Shown here: positions 51,879 to 61,048 of the stretch, in pieces
Position numbering within the stretch: the first letter of the stretch is position 1
How the letters are laid out: every line of letters begins with the position of its first letter
NCBI GenBank assembly: GCA_020073245.1
Contig: JAIQFQ010000009.1
Span: 1 to 64,000 of the forward strand
Direction of reading: 5' to 3'
Source: Terriglobia bacterium
GTDB lineage: Bacteria > Acidobacteriota > Thermoanaerobaculia > Thermoanaerobaculales > Thermoanaerobaculaceae
DNA length: 64,000 nt
Position numbers and translations under genes: made by a program
Notes under the pieces: model-generated
What the model was told of the DNA's origin: nothing
Database searches by the model: none
What the model saw: only the letters and a program-made list of their open reading frames with translations

Positions 51879-52727
51879 ATGGAAGTCAAACGAATCGGTG
51901 TGGTCGGGGCCGGGCAGATGGGTGCAGGGATCGCCCACGTCGGGGCGCTCTCGGGATTCGATATCGTGCTCTGCGACGTGTCGAGCGAACTCGTGGACAG
52001 AGGGCTTGCCACAATCGCCCGAAACATCGACCGGCAGGTGACGAAGGGCGCCGTGACCGCAGCGGCCAAGGTCGAGGCGCTGACACGGATCACGCCGACG
52101 GTCGCCGCTGGTGACCTCTCGAGGTGTCACGTCGTCGTCGAAGCGGTCGTCGAGGATCTCGCCGTGAAAACCGCCGTGTTCACGGCGCTGGATCGGCTCC
52201 TCCCGGCCGAAGCCATCCTCGCGTCGAACACGTCCTCGATATCGATTACGAAGCTGGGCGGCGCCACGTCGAGGCCTGACCGCTTCATCGGCATGCACTT
52301 CATGAACCCTGTGCCGGTGATGCAGCTCGTGGAGGTGATCCGGGGCCTCGCCACGAGCGATGAGACGTTCCGGACGATCGAGGACCTGGCCAAGCGCCTG
52401 GGCAAGGTGCCGGTGGAGGTGAAAGACTTTCCCGGCTTCGTGTCCAATCGGGTGCTGATGCCCATGATCAACGAGGCGATCTGCGCCGTCCATGAGGGTG
52501 TCGCAAGCGCCGAGGCAGTCGACACGGTGATGAAGCTCGGGATGAATCACCCCATGGGACCGCTCGCTCTCGCGGACCTCATCGGGCTCGACACCTGCCT
52601 CGCCATCTTGCGCGTCCTGCACGATGGCCTCGGCGACCCCCGGTACAGGCCGTGCCCGCTGCTGGTGAAGATGGTGGATGCCGGCTGGCTCGGCAGGAAG
52701 TCGGGCCGCGGCTTCTACAAGTACTGA
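51879..52727 (+). CDS. 3-hydroxybutyryl-CoA dehydrogenase
   Basis: 282 residues from ATG 51879, the normal short single-domain length. NAD site [14 protein letters not shown], catalytic His in [16 protein letters not shown], and the C-terminal dimer domain [16 protein letters not shown], ending [11 protein letters not shown]. It oxidises (S)-3-hydroxyacyl-CoA in beta-oxidation or butanoate pathways, matching the acyl-CoA dehydrogenase at 16.3 kb in function though not in location. Confidence 0.93.
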   Translation: MEVKRIGVVGAGQMGAGIAHVGALSGFDIVLCDVSSELVDRGLATIARNIDRQVTKGAVTAAAKVEALTRITPTVAAGDLSRCHVVVEAVVEDLAVKTAVFTALDRLLPAEAILASNTSSISITKLGGATSRPDRFIGMHFMNPVPVMQLVEVIRGLATSDETFRTIEDLAKRLGKVPVEVKDFPGFVSNRVLMPMINEAICAVHEGVASAEAVDTVMKLGMNHPMGPLALADLIGLDTCLAILRVLHDGLGDPRYRPCPLLVKMVDAGWLGRKSGRGFYKY

Positions 52728-52793
52728 CAGGAAATGCGGTCAGCGCCTTTCGCCGCCGCTCGTGGCATGCCGGGATCCGCTCCGGGTTGCGCC

Positions 52794-52880
52794 GTGGTCC
52801 GTGGTTCGTGGTCCGTGGTCCGCACGCGACGTCCCGGGTCCGAGAGTTGTGGTTTCAACGGTCCACGGTCCACGGACCAC
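52794..52880. repeat. Heptameric inverted repeat (GTGGTCC / GGACCAC)
   Basis: Left arm: GTGGTCC, GTGGTTC, GTGGTCC, GTGGTCC (52794-52821). Right arm: GGTCCAC, GGTCCAC, GGACCAC (52860-52880). The arms are near-complementary over 21 bp with a 38-base loop. Most regular example in the window; sits just upstream of the TPR gene. Confidence 0.88.
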
Positions 52881-52897
52881 GGGTCGGGAGGGGGCGG

Positions 52898-54754
52898 GTG
52901 ACCGTCCTCTGCCAGTGGTGCGGGGCGCCGAACCCTGACGGCCGCGAGCTGTGCCTCAAGTGCAACTCGCGTCTGCTGGTGGTGTCGGGCACCAACGGCG
53001 AGTTCTCCGAAGAGACGCTCGAGGAGGAGGAGGCCAGTCTCGAGAGCGAGAAGCTCGCCTTCGACGAGCATCTCCTCGAACGTCTTTCCGGCGGAGAAGA
53101 GGCCGCCAAGAGGCTCCACAGCGCCCTGGCACGCCTCGAGGAACGAGTGGCCGACCTGGAGCGCGGACTCGCGCTTCTTGACTCGGGCCTGCAGGCTTTG
53201 GTTGACCTGCTGAACCGCCGCAAGGTGATCCGCGAGACCGAGGTCATGGCCGCCTGGGAGCGCGCCGCCAAGACCGAGATGGCCCGCGAGGAGCTCCTGG
53301 ATCGCTTGCGAGAGAAGCGGGAGGCGATCGTCTCGCGTGCACGCGCAGGCGGGCGGGGTGCCGCCGCCGCGTGTGGGCGGGCGCTGCAAAGCGCCGAGCT
53401 CGCTCTGCTCGCGGGTCAGCCGATGCGGGCGTCGGAGGTGCTGGCTGAGACGCTTCGTCGCTTCCCCCGCAACCCGGAGCTCGCCGAGCTGCTCGGGGAG
53501 CTGGCTTTTGAGCGCGGTGATCTCATGGCCGCCGAGAACTCGTTCCGCCAGGTGCTGCGCTGGAACCCCGACGACGTTGAGGCTCGGATCTACCTCGGAA
53601 CAATCCTGGCCGATACCCGACGCGAAGCCGAGGCGATAGAGAACCTCGAACGGGCCGTGACCCTGACACCCGACAACTTCCTGCCGCACTTTTCCCTTGG
53701 GGCGCTTCACGCCGCTGCAGGCCGGAGGGAGCCCGCGAGGCGCTTTCTGAGGGCGGCGATCGAGCGGGAGGAGATCCCGCAGGCGTACTTTCTGCTCGGG
53801 ATGGTCGAACTCGATGGAGGCCGCCCAGGCACGGCCGCGGCCGCTCTGGAGCGGGCGGTGGCGCTGGACGGCGAGTTCGAGGATGCGATCTACTACCTCG
53901 GCCTGGCCTATCTGGAGCGGCGCTGGCACAAGAAGGCGCTCGAGTGCTTCCGGCGGGTGCAGGAGATGGATCCCCAGCGCCTCCAGTACCAGGAAGCGGT
54001 CCGCCTCGTCGAAGGCGGGAGCGAGGGAACAGGGCAGTTGCCGCCGGAGGCCGAAGTGCTTGTACGTGAAGCGTCACAGGCGTCCGAGGCAGGCGAGATC
54101 GAACGGGCCCTGGCCCAGCTCCAGAGGGCCTCGCGCCTGACCGAGCATCCGACGATCCTGGCCTCGCTCGCATTGCTGGCCGCCTCGGCTGACCGGCCGC
54201 GCCAGGCGCTCGCCGCCGCGCACCGCCTCCTGCGACTGGGGGGGCGGGGCACTCCCATGCTCGCGGCATGGACCGCGGTTCTCGAGACGATGCGGGCCGC
54301 CCGGCGGTACCGAGTCGTGGAGCGCTGGGGAGGGCGGCTCTTTGCCGAGGGCCCCGGACCCCTCGAGCGAGGACTCGCGGCGTACGAGCTCGCGCTCGCC
54401 GAGCTGGAGCGTAGCGGTCAGACCGAGCGGGCGCTCGAGTTCGCCCACGCGTCGCTGGAACTCATCCCGCGAGAGCTTCGGGCCTACCCCCTTGCAGCCC
54501 TCGGGCGGATCCACATGGCACGCGAGGAGTACTCGGACGCGGTGGACTACCTGGAGCAGGCGGTTGCGATTTCCTCGTCGCCGGCTATCCTGACGCAGCT
54601 CGGTCTCGCGCTGCTCGAGATGGGCGAGGGCGAGCGTGCGCGGGAGGTCCTGCAGCGGGCGCGCCACGGCGCGGCCCGGGATTTGAAGACCGACGTTCTG
54701 ACCCACCTCGCGCGCGTGGGCTGGCTGGCCGGACACGGCAGGCGGAAGGGCTGA
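52898..54754 (+). CDS. Zinc-ribbon TPR protein
   Basis: 618 residues from GTG 52898 (GGGAGGGGGCG upstream). N-terminal zinc ribbon CQWCG and CLKC, a low-complexity acidic and coiled-coil segment (residues about 38-150), then some 12 TPR-like helical pairs (for example YYLGLAYLERRWHKKALECF). A soluble scaffold with likely protein-binding role; partner unknown. It ends 2 bp before proS, so the two are probably co-transcribed. Confidence 0.75.
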   Translation: MTVLCQWCGAPNPDGRELCLKCNSRLLVVSGTNGEFSEETLEEEEASLESEKLAFDEHLLERLSGGEEAAKRLHSALARLEERVADLERGLALLDSGLQALVDLLNRRKVIRETEVMAAWERAAKTEMAREELLDRLREKREAIVSRARAGGRGAAAACGRALQSAELALLAGQPMRASEVLAETLRRFPRNPELAELLGELAFERGDLMAAENSFRQVLRWNPDDVEARIYLGTILADTRREAEAIENLERAVTLTPDNFLPHFSLGALHAAAGRREPARRFLRAAIEREEIPQAYFLLGMVELDGGRPGTAAAALERAVALDGEFEDAIYYLGLAYLERRWHKKALECFRRVQEMDPQRLQYQEAVRLVEGGSEGTGQLPPEAEVLVREASQASEAGEIERALAQLQRASRLTEHPTILASLALLAASADRPRQALAAAHRLLRLGGRGTPMLAAWTAVLETMRAARRYRVVERWGGRLFAEGPGPLERGLAAYELALAELERSGQTERALEFAHASLELIPRELRAYPLAALGRIHMAREEYSDAVDYLEQAVAISSSPAILTQLGLALLEMGEGERAREVLQRARHGAARDLKTDVLTHLARVGWLAGHGRRKG

Positions 54755-54756
54755 TC

Positions 54757-56469
54757 ATGCGTTGGAGCCGGTACTTTCTTTACACCCTGCGGGACAACCC
54801 CTCGGACGCGGAGGTCGTCTCCCACCAGCTGCTGGCCCGCGCAGGGATGATCGATAAGGTCGCGGCCGGGATCTACACGTACCTGCCGCTCGGGTGGCGT
54901 TCCATCGACAAGCTGTCGCGCATCATCCGTGAGGAGATGAACGCCGCGGGCTCGGTGGAGGTCGTGATGCCGTGCATCCAGCCCGCGGAGCTGTGGCAGG
55001 AGTCCGGGCGCTTCCAGAAGTACGGCAGGGAGCTGCTGCGGATCAAGGACCGCCACGACCGCGACTTCTGCTTCGGCCCCACCCACGAGGAGGTCATCAC
55101 CGACTTCGTGCGCCGTCGCGTCACCTCCTACCGCCAGCTCCCGGCCAACCTCTACCAGATCCAGACCAAGTTCCGGGACGAGATCCGCCCCCGCTTCGGG
55201 CTGATGCGCGGGCGCGAGTTCCTGATGAAGGACGCGTACTCGTTCCACAGCTCGGCAGGGAGCCTCGACGAGGCCTACCGTGCCATGGAGAACGCCTACC
55301 GGCGGGTCTTCGATCGCTGCGAGCTCTCGTACACCGCTGTGGAGGCCGACACGGGCAACATCGGCGGCAGCGAGAGCCATGAGTTCATGGTCCTGGCCGA
55401 CACCGGCGAGGATGCGGTGGCGGCGTGCGAGTGCGGCTACGGCGCCAACGTCGAGAAGGCGACCGCCGGCGCGATCGCGCCGCCGCCCCCGTGGCCCGGC
55501 AAGGTGCCGGCGAAGCCCGAGGCGGTACACACGCCTGGGGCGAGCTCGGTGCCGGACGTGGCGGCGTTCCTGAAGCTCGACCCGGCGCACTTCATCAAGA
55601 CCATGATCGTGGAGACGGATCGCGAGTTCGCCATCGCCCTGGTGCGCGGCGACGACGAGATCAACGAGGTCAAGCTCAAGAACGTGCTCGACGCCACGCA
55701 CATCCAGCTCGCGGCCGAGTCCAAGGTGGAGCAGGTCACCGGCGGCGCGATGGGGTTTTCCGGCCCGGTCGGTTTGAAGGGCATCCGGATCGTGGCCGAC
55801 CCCGAGGTGATGCGGATGACCGTCGCCGCCGCCGGCGCGAACCGCGCCGATTACCACCTGGTCGGTGTCGTTCCCGGTCGGGAGTTCGCGCCCGACCTGG
55901 TGGCCGACGTGCGCAAGGCGCGAGCCGGCGACCCCTGTCCGCGATGCGGCGCGCCGCTCGTGCTCAAGCGTGGCATCGAGGTCGGGCACATCTTCAAGTT
56001 GGGTACCAAGTACTCCGAGCCGATGGCGTGCAACTTCCTCGACGAGAAGGGCGAGACGCATCCGATGATGATGGGGTGCTACGGCCTCGGCGTCGGCCGG
56101 ACGGTGGCCGCCGCGGTGGAGCAGAACCACGACGCCGCCGGGATCATCTGGCCCCGGCCGCTTGCGCCGTTCGAGGTCGAGCTGATCGCGCTCAACCCCG
56201 ACGTTCCGGCGGTCCGGGATGCCGCGGAGAAGCTCTACGGCGACCTCCAGGGCGCCGGCTGCGAGGTGTTCTACGACGACCGCGACGAGCGTCCGGGCGT
56301 GAAGTTCAACGACGCCGACCTCGTCGGTTTCCCGGTGCGTGTGGTGGTCGGCAAGAAGGGCGTCGAGCAGGGGCAGGCCGAGCTCTCCCTGCGCCGCGAC
56401 AAGGTCAAGGTCCCGACGGCATTGCCCGACGCGGTCGCGAAGACGCGGGAGCTCCTGTCAGGCGTCTGA
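54757..56469 (+). CDS. proS: Prolyl-tRNA synthetase
   Basis: 570 residues, bacterial-type ProRS. Class II core: GIYTYLPLGWR, PTHEEVITDFV, FRDEIRPRFGLMRGREFLMKD; the editing INS domain lies at about residues 225-395 (HFIKTMIVETDREFA); YGLGVGRTVAAAVEQ is motif 3; C-terminal anticodon-binding domain ends KTRELLSGV. Charges tRNA-Pro and hydrolyses misacylated Ala-tRNA-Pro. A strong terminator follows. Confidence 0.96.
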   Translation: MRWSRYFLYTLRDNPSDAEVVSHQLLARAGMIDKVAAGIYTYLPLGWRSIDKLSRIIREEMNAAGSVEVVMPCIQPAELWQESGRFQKYGRELLRIKDRHDRDFCFGPTHEEVITDFVRRRVTSYRQLPANLYQIQTKFRDEIRPRFGLMRGREFLMKDAYSFHSSAGSLDEAYRAMENAYRRVFDRCELSYTAVEADTGNIGGSESHEFMVLADTGEDAVAACECGYGANVEKATAGAIAPPPPWPGKVPAKPEAVHTPGASSVPDVAAFLKLDPAHFIKTMIVETDREFAIALVRGDDEINEVKLKNVLDATHIQLAAESKVEQVTGGAMGFSGPVGLKGIRIVADPEVMRMTVAAAGANRADYHLVGVVPGREFAPDLVADVRKARAGDPCPRCGAPLVLKRGIEVGHIFKLGTKYSEPMACNFLDEKGETHPMMMGCYGLGVGRTVAAAVEQNHDAAGIIWPRPLAPFEVELIALNPDVPAVRDAAEKLYGDLQGAGCEVFYDDRDERPGVKFNDADLVGFPVRVVVGKKGVEQGQAELSLRRDKVKVPTALPDAVAKTRELLSGV

Positions 56470-56503
56470 GCACGCCGGAGCGGAAACCGAGTGGGAAGTG
56501 AAC

Positions 56504-56531
56504 GGGCCGGGCGATTGCCCGGCCCTTCGTT
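56504..56531 (+). terminator. Intrinsic terminator after proS
   Basis: Stem GGGCCGGGC (56504-56512) / GCCCGGCCC (56517-56525), loop GATT, followed by TTCGTTT. Confidence 0.8.
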
Positions 56532-56548
56532 TCATCCGGCGGGAACCG

Positions 56549-57431
56549 TCAGGGCTTGGGCGCCTGCTCGGTCTCCCGCCTCGCCTTCAGCTCCCGCACG
56601 GTCCCCGGGTTGTGCGGCCGGTCGAGCCCCTTCTCCTCTGGCTGGCCGAGGACGTCGGGGTGGAACCGGCGTCGGTGGTGGGCGACGACACGGTGACGGT
56701 GTTGCCGACGGTGGTCACGGTGGCCGAGCCTGAGCCCGAGACCGTTACGGCGCCGGTGATCCCGTTGACGCTCGTGACTTCCGATCCGCCTCCTCCGCCT
56801 GGGGCCGCGATCGTGAGCGTCTGGCCGGACCGGGTGAACGTGATGTTTGCACCCGCCGCGAGCGTCACCGCGTCGTGCAAGCCGTTGAGGCTGCACACCA
56901 CCTGACCGCTGGCGATGCCGAGCGGAGCCAAGGTCGTGCCATCGGCGGTGAGCGACGCGTCGTGCGTGACGGCCGAAAGTCCCCCCGTGCCGCCCAGCAG
57001 CGAGTCCGCGAACTGCACCTCGCCCGTCGTTGAGTCGTTCGACACGTTCGCCGTCCCGGAACCGACCGGGATCACCTTCCCGGTCCCGCTCACGACCGCC
57101 ACCTGCAGCGTCAGGTTGCTTGGGTCGACCGCGGGGTAGAGATCCTCGATCGGGTCGTACCGGGCCTCGTACGCTCCCGTCGTGGGGTACGTCTTGCTCG
57201 CTACCTGCGTCCCACTCTCGTCGAACGCGATTACCCGCGCGTCGGCCGTGCCTCCTGCGGCCTCCACAGGTCCGAACGAGTACCGGACTCGGAATCCGCC
57301 TTCGGGTTGGTCTGCGACACTCCCATCAGCTTCGTGGACTGCGCGGAGCCGATCGCAAACGAGGCCGGGATCGCGTTGTACCCCTGCCCCTGGGTGTCCC
57401 TCTCTTGTCCCCCGGAAGGCAGGCTGTACAT
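56549..57431 (-). pseudogene. Frameshifted repeat-rich surface or fibre-like protein remnant
   Basis: Three minus-strand frames together give one coherent protein. Frame A from ATG 57431 (YNAIPASFAIGSAQSTKLMG) stops making sense near 57300, where frame B takes over (VRYSFGPVEAAGG, SLNGLHDAVTLAAGANITF, VTSVNGITGAVTVSGSGS). Near 56660 frame C supplies the end (LDRPHNPGTVRELKARRE). Two frameshifts are therefore needed. The VTSVNGITGAVT block is typical of fibre-like surface proteins. Either decay or sequencing error is possible. Confidence 0.65.
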
Positions 57432-57517
57432 CCGACGGCCGGCGTGCCGCCTGAGTGCAGTCAGGGCGCCCCCGGTCGGTTCGGCGCGCCCGAGAAGTTC
57501 CTGGTAGAGTCGGTCCG

Positions 57518-58282
57518 ATGAGTCTCCGACTGCTGAGCGACGAACCTCTGGAGGTGGCGCCCGAACTCGTCGGCCTCCTGCTGGCCTCCCCGCTGCGGCG
57601 CGCCGTCGCGTTCGCGTTGGACCTCGCGATCGTCGTCGTTCCGAGCGTCGCGGTGGCCGTGGCGGTCGCGGCGGCCGCGCTCGCGCTGAAACAACCCCGC
57701 TCGCTGGCCGCGCTGAGGACGCTGATCTTTGACGAATCGACCGCCACGGCGTTCGAGAGCCACGCCGCGATGCTCGAGCTGGCACCGCTGCTCGTCCAAC
57801 TGGACGCTGACGGCGTGCCTGTCGAGGTCCTCGCGGCGGTGCGCACCGGCGAGCTGGACCGCGCCGCGGACGAGCTCGGCAAGCACAAGCTGATCGTCGC
57901 GATGTCGCTCTCCGAGGGCACGAAAACGGCGGCGCCGGAGGGCGCGGTGCGTTTCCCGTTCGAGCGGTTGATCCCGGAGCAGGTGCGGTTCGTGACGCTG
58001 TACGGCGTGGCCGCGCTGTACTTCGGCATCCTCACCCGGGGGAGGCGGGGAGCCACGCCGGGCAAGCGCATGGTGGGGATCCGCGTCGCGCGCCTCGACG
58101 GCGAGCGGCTCTCGCTGGTCGAGAGCCTCGAGCGCTTCGCGGGCTACCTGCACGTTCCGGGCAGCCTGGGGTTGTCGTTGATCTACCTCTGGCGCGACCC
58201 CAACCGCCGCCTGCCGCACGACCGCGTCGCGAACACCGCGGTGCTCAGAGTCCTGCGGCCGGCGACGAGGGCGAGGTCGTGA
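57518..58282 (+). CDS. RDD-family membrane protein
   Basis: 254 residues from ATG 57518. RDD pattern: SPLRRAVAFALDLAIVVVPSV (first helix with Arg and Asp), GATPGKRMVGIRVARLDG, and LPHDRVANTAVL. Between helices 1 and 2 is a long loop of about 100 residues, unusual for the family. Function of RDD proteins is mostly unknown, with some acting as Na+/H+ antiporters. It overlaps the next small gene by 4 bp (GTGA). Confidence 0.82.
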   Translation: MSLRLLSDEPLEVAPELVGLLLASPLRRAVAFALDLAIVVVPSVAVAVAVAAAALALKQPRSLAALRTLIFDESTATAFESHAAMLELAPLLVQLDADGVPVEVLAAVRTGELDRAADELGKHKLIVAMSLSEGTKTAAPEGAVRFPFERLIPEQVRFVTLYGVAALYFGILTRGRRGATPGKRMVGIRVARLDGERLSLVESLERFAGYLHVPGSLGLSLIYLWRDPNRRLPHDRVANTAVLRVLRPATRARS

Positions 58283-58455
58283 CGTACAACTTCGATGCGG
58301 AGCGCTGGTTCGAAAACCAGAAGGCGCTACTCGAGGCACGGCGGCAGCGCGGTGAGCTCGACGACGCTGCGTTCGATGAGGCGCTCGAGGAGCTCCGCCG
58401 GCGGTACGAGGAGATGACGGCCCGACTGGACCGCTCGTTCGAGCTGCCGCGCTAG
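58279..58455 (+). CDS. Small coiled-coil protein (58 residues)
   Basis: From GTG 58279: YNFDAERWFENQKALLEARR, then ELDDAAFDEALEELRRRYEE and a short end. Highly charged, almost entirely helical, with the heptad spacing of a short coiled coil; a pattern also seen in SHOCT-like ends. The start overlaps the RDD stop by 4 bp, which argues for translation. No family recognised. Confidence 0.65.
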   Translation: MTYNFDAERWFENQKALLEARRQRGELDDAAFDEALEELRRRYEEMTARLDRSFELPR

Positions 58456-58463
58456 ACCGCAAG

Positions 58464-59111
58464 CTATCGCCGCGGTCTGTACAAACCTTTCGGGTTCGAG
58501 CCCATCAGCCCCGCGCGGTAGCGACGAACATCCACGGGCGCCAGCTCGCCGGCCTGCCGCCGCGTGAGCACGCCGAAGTGGCGGGCCGAGTCGAGACGCT
58601 CCGCGATCAGCTCGAGGCCCTCTTCGCTCGTCTCCCACCGGACCGCGTCGAACCGAGTGAGGTCGAGAGGCACCGAGTACGAGCGGAGCGTCTTCTGGCG
58701 CGCCACGTTGTAGAAGTCCTCGAAGAAGGAGAGCACCAGCTCCCGGAGGTCACGGAAGAGCGGTTCACGATAGCGGAGGCCGACGAAGTTCGACTTCGCG
58801 ACGGCCCCCAACCGGCCGCCGTGGCGAAACACGGCGATCATGTGGTCGTCGTCGTTCTCGGCGCGCAAGTCAACGACGAGCGGACGGTGGCCGAGTCGGC
58901 GGATCGCCGCCGCCGCGAAGAGGGCACCGTCGAAGCAGTGCGCCTTGCGGTCGCGCAGGACGCGACGGGGAGAGCGGTAGAAGGGGTCGGCGCTGTACTC
59001 GATGCGGTCCAGAAAGCCCTGGATCGCCTGCGGGCTCCTCAGACGGTCCAGGATCGCCAGCTCGCGCCGGGTCCAGGCGCCACCCGCCGGGCTCCCGAGT
59101 GCGGGGCGCAC
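58464..59111 (-). CDS. Transglutaminase-like protein
   Basis: 215 residues from GTG 59111, directly after the cytochrome stop. AHCFDGALFAAAAIRRLG holds a Cys placed as in transglutaminase-like proteases; a His in DDHMIAVFRHGG and Asn/Arg near FVGLRYREPLF could complete the triad. C-terminal helices (ELVLSFFEDFYNVARQK) are family-independent. Substrate unknown. The close spacing suggests co-expression with the multihaem cytochrome. A longer start to 59207 would overlap that gene. Confidence 0.5.
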   Translation of the reverse strand: MRPALGSPAGGAWTRRELAILDRLRSPQAIQGFLDRIEYSADPFYRSPRRVLRDRKAHCFDGALFAAAAIRRLGHRPLVVDLRAENDDDHMIAVFRHGGRLGAVAKSNFVGLRYREPLFRDLRELVLSFFEDFYNVARQKTLRSYSVPLDLTRFDAVRWETSEEGLELIAERLDSARHFGVLTRRQAGELAPVDVRRYRAGLMGSNPKGLYRPRR

Positions 59112-59112
59112 G

Positions 59113-60978
59113 TCAGGCCCCGTGGCTGGCCGCGGCCGCGGTTCCCAGGCGCGCGCTCCTCGCGGCCGGCGCCTTGAACTCGTGGCACGTAGCGCAGTCG
59201 CCGCCATCCGCGTAGTGCGCCTTCTTGTCGTCGTGGCAGGCGATACAAGTGTCCCTTCCGCTCACCTTCCAGGTGTGGGGCTTGTGGCAGTCCGTGCACG
59301 AGGCGTCGGGGTGGCCGCCCTTGGCGTGCAACTCGGGCAGCTTCTCGTGGCATGCCTTGCAGTCGTTGAGAGGCTTGATCTCCTGCTCCGTCGCGTGGCA
59401 GGAGTCGCACCCGCCCGACATCATCGGGGCCCTTGCGTCGAGCTTGTGGCAGGTGGCGCAGTCGGACGACGGCCGGATGCCCGGCTTGTGGCATCGGTCG
59501 CACATCATCGTCACATGCTTCCCCTTCAACTGGAACGGGTGCCACGCCTCCTCGGAGACCGGGGGCAAAGCGCCGAGCGCCTCGAGGGGGCCACGCTGTG
59601 GCATCGTGTGGCAGGCCGTGCACGAGCGGGTGAGGACGTCGCCGTCCGAGGTGGCGTGCCGCCCGTCGTGGCAGCGGAAGCACCCCGGCCAGTTGCGGTG
59701 CCCGATGTTGTCCGGATACGTGGCCCAGTCCACTTTCATCTTGGGGAACACGCTCCGGCTGTAGATGTCGGTGGTGACGGCCACCGCGTTCTCGATGTCC
59801 GGGGCCCTGCTATTGGACACGTCGGGATAGTTCTTGGCGTAGAAGTTGAAGATCCTGTCGCGGATTTGCTTGCCGGCGGTGGCCTGGTCGGGGTAGCCCG
59901 CCATCAGCGCCTCCGCCGTCGTCTTCTTGATCCAAGGGAGGTCCCGCTTGATGCTGCCGTTGTTGAGGGCGAGGTCGATGGCCCGGTCGGGCGGCGTGAA
60001 GATGTGGGTGGGACGGTTGTGGCAGTCCATGCAGTCCATGGTCTTCTTCGGCAGCTTTGCCAACTCCTCGGGGGAGATCGGCTTGTCGAGTGAGGTGTAC
60101 TCCCGCTCCTGCCCGTAGGACCCGACTACCTTGAACCACGCGATGTCCAGCTCCTGCTCGTCGCGGGCGGCGTATATGATCTTGTTGTCGATCACCATGT
60201 GCCAGTGGATCCCGGCGCTCTGGCCGAGCTTCGAGCTGCCGCCGCCGGTCTTCATCATGAGGCTGATCTGATCGCTGGTGTTGGCCTGGTCGTATCGGAA
60301 GTAGGGGATCTGGAGCAGCTGAGCGCCGTAGAACTTCTGGGGCCAGTGGCACTCCTCGCACGTCTCCCGCGCCGGGCGCAGGTTCTTCACGGGTACCGGG
60401 ATCGGAGTGGGATACGTGTGGAACGTCACGGCCAGCACCTGGCGCGCCCCGGAGAGCTTGGACTTCACGTAGAACGAGGCCCCGGAGCCGACGTGGCAGT
60501 CCACGCAGCGGACCTTGGCGTGGGGTGAGTGCTGGTACGCCGCGAACTCCGGTTCCATGACGGTATGGCAAAGCCTTCCGCAGAACGTGACGGACTCGGT
60601 GAAGAGGAAGCCGTGGTACCCGGCGACCCCGAGGACGAGGAGGACCAGAAGGCCGCTCACGAGGGCGTAGCCGAACTTTCTGCGCTGGCGAGCGTCGTTG
60701 AGATCCACGGTGGGATACGGGGCCGGCGCCTCGGCCCCGAGACCGCGGCGCCGCCGGCTCTCGCGCCACATCCCGAAGACCACGATCATGATGCCGAACA
60801 CCAGGAAGGCCGGGAAGATCATGTAGGTAACGATCCCAAAGTACGGGCTCGTCTGCTTCATGACGAGCTGCGCCACCGCCGCGAAGACGATCAGCAATGC
60901 GCTCCCGGCCACGACGAGCCCGCCGAAGTAGCTCAGCGGGTTCCGGTACAGCCCGGTTCCTGTTCTTGCCTTGGTCAC
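59113..60978 (-). CDS. Membrane-anchored 13-haem c-type cytochrome
   Basis: 621 residues from GTG 60978 (GGAGG seven bases upstream). Two or three N-terminal membrane helices, then a periplasmic NapC/NirT-like part: the first site is CGRLCH (CxxxCH), followed by twelve CxxCH motifs (CVDCH, CEECH, CMDCH, CFRCH, CTACH, CDRCH, CATCH, CDSCH, CKACH, CTDCH, CIACH, CATCH). HSPHAKVRCVDCHVGSGA is typical of this family. It would take electrons from quinol and pass them to a periplasmic or outer-membrane acceptor. No terminal reductase is nearby. Confidence 0.88.
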   Translation of the reverse strand: MTKARTGTGLYRNPLSYFGGLVVAGSALLIVFAAVAQLVMKQTSPYFGIVTYMIFPAFLVFGIMIVVFGMWRESRRRRGLGAEAPAPYPTVDLNDARQRRKFGYALVSGLLVLLVLGVAGYHGFLFTESVTFCGRLCHTVMEPEFAAYQHSPHAKVRCVDCHVGSGASFYVKSKLSGARQVLAVTFHTYPTPIPVPVKNLRPARETCEECHWPQKFYGAQLLQIPYFRYDQANTSDQISLMMKTGGGSSKLGQSAGIHWHMVIDNKIIYAARDEQELDIAWFKVVGSYGQEREYTSLDKPISPEELAKLPKKTMDCMDCHNRPTHIFTPPDRAIDLALNNGSIKRDLPWIKKTTAEALMAGYPDQATAGKQIRDRIFNFYAKNYPDVSNSRAPDIENAVAVTTDIYSRSVFPKMKVDWATYPDNIGHRNWPGCFRCHDGRHATSDGDVLTRSCTACHTMPQRGPLEALGALPPVSEEAWHPFQLKGKHVTMMCDRCHKPGIRPSSDCATCHKLDARAPMMSGGCDSCHATEQEIKPLNDCKACHEKLPELHAKGGHPDASCTDCHKPHTWKVSGRDTCIACHDDKKAHYADGGDCATCHEFKAPAARSARLGTAAAASHGA

Positions 60979-61048
60979 GCCCGCACCTCCAGCAGCGCCT
61001 TCGTCAGTTTAGCGTTGCCCAAGGCGCCCGCGGAAGCCCTCAGTCGGA

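Noticed and set aside
56587..58071. A 494-residue minus-strand protein over the RDD gene
   Set aside because: Its upstream half is antisense to the RDD gene; only the part left of about 57300 has protein-like content and belongs to the frameshifted remnant.
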